A DNA stretch of 64,000 bases from Thermoplasmata archaeon (GTDB lineage: Archaea > Thermoplasmatota > Penumbrarchaeia > JAEHCK01), in contig JAEHCK010000007.1 in the NCBI GenBank assembly GCA_020696345.1, positions 1-64,000 on the forward strand, read 5' to 3'. Below are positions 61,879-64,000 of this stretch, piece after piece (the stretch's first letter is position 1; each line of letters opens with the position of its first letter). A program made the position numbers and the translations under genes. The notes under the pieces were generated by a model. The model made no database searches. It was given only the letters and a program-made list of their open reading frames with translations, and was not told where the DNA came from.

Positions 61879-62000
61879 GCCGTTGTAGCTTAGTTGGTGG
61901 AGTACTCGGCTGTTATAATGATCTCATTTTTCTCGTAAAGATCTTCAAATGAGACATTTTGGATACCGAGCGGTCGCCGGTTCGAATCCGGCCAACGGCG
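61879..62000 (+). tRNA. tRNA-Asn (GTT) with a 49-nt intron (about 61916-61964) at position 37/38
   Basis: Exons GCCGTTGTAGCTTAGTTGGTGGAGTACTCGGCTGTTA / ACCGAGCGGTCGCCGGTTCGAATCCGGCCAACGGCG; intron hairpin tctcattt/aaatgaga. Confidence 0.93.
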
Positions 62001-62029
62001 TTATATCAAACAGGTGAAGCATAAACCTC

Positions 62030-62103
62030 GGGCCCGTAGCTTAGTCTGGTGGAGCGTCTGGCTCATAACCAGATGGTCGTCGGTTCAAATCCGGCCGGGC
62101 CCA
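62030..62103 (+). tRNA. tRNA with CAT anticodon (Met, or Ile2 after modification)
   Basis: Acceptor GGGCCCG/CGGGCCC, anticodon arm TCTGG CTCATAA CCAGA, T-loop TTCAAAT. Confidence 0.92.
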
Positions 62104-62128
62104 CTCTACTTATTTAATAATGATTTTC

Positions 62129-62260
62129 GTGAGCCCGGCCTTGATATCGATCAGTGTTCAAACTTCGCCAATTACCGTCTTTTAATAATTTATTGATTTA
62201 ACGGTAATTGGCTCGCATTTGAAATTCCTGGTGGAATTTCAAAAGTCCGGCCGAGCCCAC
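62129..62260 (+). other. Hairpin-rich cloverleaf-like element whose ends copy the tRNA 3' terminus
   Basis: Outer stem GTGAGCCCGGCC / GGCCGAGCCCAC (10/12), inner hairpins TGAT/ATCA, GCCAATTACCGT/ACGGTAATTGGC and TTTGAAATTCC/GGAATTTCAAA. Confidence 0.7.
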
Positions 62261-62354
62261 TTGGTTTATATTATAATGATTTATGCCTCTTCTCCAATTT
62301 TTCACACAGTTATTGGATTATGGATAGAGAATATATCCTAAATCCAAATAATAT

Positions 62355-62615
62355 AAAATCCGAAGTTCGAATATCTAAACTCTAAACAAATCCCAATGTT
62401 TGAATGACTGAAACAATCATTTGTTAGGAAAGTGGGAGGTGTAGAGAGGAAAGCGGGTTGATATATTATCGTTAAAACCCTCTTTCCTTGTAAATCATCT
62501 TCAATAATTTATTCCACCACCCTCTTTCCTATTTAAGATTTAGAGTTTTAAAATAATCTAGTAATAACTGGTTAAATCATCATTTTTGTATCCTACGAAA
62601 ATTGGGAGATGGACC
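62355..62615. repeat. Dispersed intergenic element, copy 2, with a GGAAAG/CTTTCC inverted array in its centre
   Basis: Both ends match 42512-42799; the interior differs. Confidence 0.85.
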
Positions 62616-62773
62616 TGATTTATTAAATCACAATGTCCAATAATTTCATATAGATGTACTAATATTGTTTTAATTAAATTCAATCCACTTGAACCTAAAC
62701 GGGAGGCTTTAAGATATTTTTTGTCACCAGTTCACCTGTTAATAAAGCAACGGCTAGAGGTTTTAAATGGTTT

Positions 62774-64000
62774 ATGATCTCGTCAATTATTATGCTCATT
62801 ACGACAAATTTAATTTTTCCAATTGTTACTTCTACCTCATCTGAAAACCCAGATCCGGATAACGTGTGCGAACAAATGAAAAACCTGCCTGAGACCCGCG
62901 GTTCGAACCGAGCTGTACCACTAAATCGCCAGGGTCTGGGCTTTACCGAGATATCTACCGGCCTGCCAACATCAGGATATTATAGTTACATAGTGTACGG
63001 TGATTTTAATAAGGATAATAAGATCGACATCGTGTTCACGGGTGATAATTATAATGCTGCCGGCAATAATGCCAAGGGTGTTTATGCTTATACAGGTAAC
63101 GGCGGAACGTCCTGGACAGACGCATCTACTGGTTTAGCCACATATGATTCTTGGGCCGGCTGTATGGTGGGTGATGCCGATGCCGATGGTTATATTGAAG
63201 CATACGCCGCCAATGGTGCTTGGGGAACCAGTAGTAATAAGGGGTTAAAGGTTTGGGAATATAGAAACCGCAATTGGAATGATTCAGCCACACACGTTAC
63301 AACACCCAGACCTACAGGCGCGCCGTATAATGGATTCTTGGCAAATATTACGGGTAATAGTAGACTTGACCTGGTTCTTTGCAATAATGTGGGTATAAAA
63401 TATTTTCAAAACAACGGCGGTAATCCTGTAACATGGCTAGAGAGGTCGGGTGGATTATCAACTTCTAATCAATTTACTGCTGTTGACGTGGCCGATATGA
63501 ACAAGGATGGTTTGAAAGATATAATTGCTAGTGATTATAGTGGTAATGAACACATGTACATTCAAAACACAACTGGTAACCTCTGGACAGAGTATAGCAC
63601 CGGTGTAGCGATACCCGGAACTTATCTGGGAATTGAGGTAGGTGATGTTAATAACGATTCCCATATGGATATCGTCTACGGTGGAAATGGCGCCGGATTG
63701 AAATGTCAATTGGGCAACAGCGGTGGAGCAGGCGGCACTTCATTTTCATGGACCGCGGCAAACACTGGGTTGCCTCCTAATAGATATTATTACCAAATAC
63801 AGATATGTGATATTGATCTTGATGGTGATCTTGATATAATTGCACCAAGATCATATACCGATAATGCTGGAATTGAAATTTACTTGGGTAATGGTTCCAC
63901 AAACCCGGGTATGAATTTGGGCTGGACCAAAGCCGCAAACATTAACCTTACTACAACTGGCGATTGGACAGGTGTGAATTGTCCTGATATTAATAGTGAT
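62774..64000 (+). CDS. FG-GAP/VCBS repeat secreted protein, runs off the window end; start uncertain
   Basis: Signal-like MISSIIMLITTNLIFPIVTSTSS; repeats YGDFNKDNKIDIVFTGD, VADMNKDGLKDIIASD, VGDVNNDSHMDIVYGG, ICDIDLDGDLDIIAP. Absent from the ORF track because it has no stop. Confidence 0.85.
   Translation, partial: MISSIIMLITTNLIFPIVTSTSSENPDPDNVCEQMKNLPETRGSNRAVPLNRQGLGFTEISTGLPTSGYYSYIVYGDFNKDNKIDIVFTGDNYNAAGNNAKGVYAYTGNGGTSWTDASTGLATYDSWAGCMVGDADADGYIEAYAANGAWGTSSNKGLKVWEYRNRNWNDSATHVTTPRPTGAPYNGFLANITGNSRLDLVLCNNVGIKYFQNNGGNPVTWLERSGGLSTSNQFTAVDVADMNKDGLKDIIASDYSGNEHMYIQNTTGNLWTEYSTGVAIPGTYLGIEVGDVNNDSHMDIVYGGNGAGLKCQLGNSGGAGGTSFSWTAANTGLPPNRYYYQIQICDIDLDGDLDIIAPRSYTDNAGIEIYLGNGSTNPGMNLGWTKAANINLTTTGDWTGVNCPDINSD

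Overview
64 kb of archaeal chromosome. The 16S rRNA, 7S SRP RNA, archaeal ribosomal/translation operons and archaeal lipid genes support this, and the 16S lacking an adjacent 23S suggests a Thermoplasmatota-like lineage (inference). Core content: a NifS/NifU pair; 16S rRNA + tRNA-Ala; SRP RNA; the rpl7ae-rps28e-rpl24e-ndk-infB operon; rdgB/bud32; TYW1; an archaeosortase; two phosphoglycerate kinase homologues (one divergent, in an operon with GH130 and GT4); a geranylgeranyl reductase / archaetidylserine decarboxylase / synthase cluster; mptD; hutI; a Kef-type antiporter; a KaiC-like ATPase with a wHTH regulator; trmI; ftsY-pfdA-rplX; intron-containing tRNA-Asn, tRNA-CAT and tRNA-Thr; and several very large surface proteins (PKD, FG-GAP/Ig-like). 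The most unusual signal is in the intergenic DNA. About 15 gaps carry inverted tandem arrays: a short unit repeated head-to-tail, then its approximate complement repeated head-to-tail, with locus-specific units and period (27/27, 28/28, 26/28, 14/14, 8/16). Two loci far apart (4.4 kb and 31.9 kb) share the same 26/28 bp design. Other notable signals: a 49-nt element abutting the stop codon of two unrelated genes (about 88% identical); hairpin-rich segments after two tRNA genes that end in a second copy of the tRNA 3' end (one with a cloverleaf-like topology); a MITE with 20-bp TIRs; and a cysteine desulfurase whose conserved N-terminus precedes any ATG/GTG/TTG. All calls come from reading the sequence; no searches were run.
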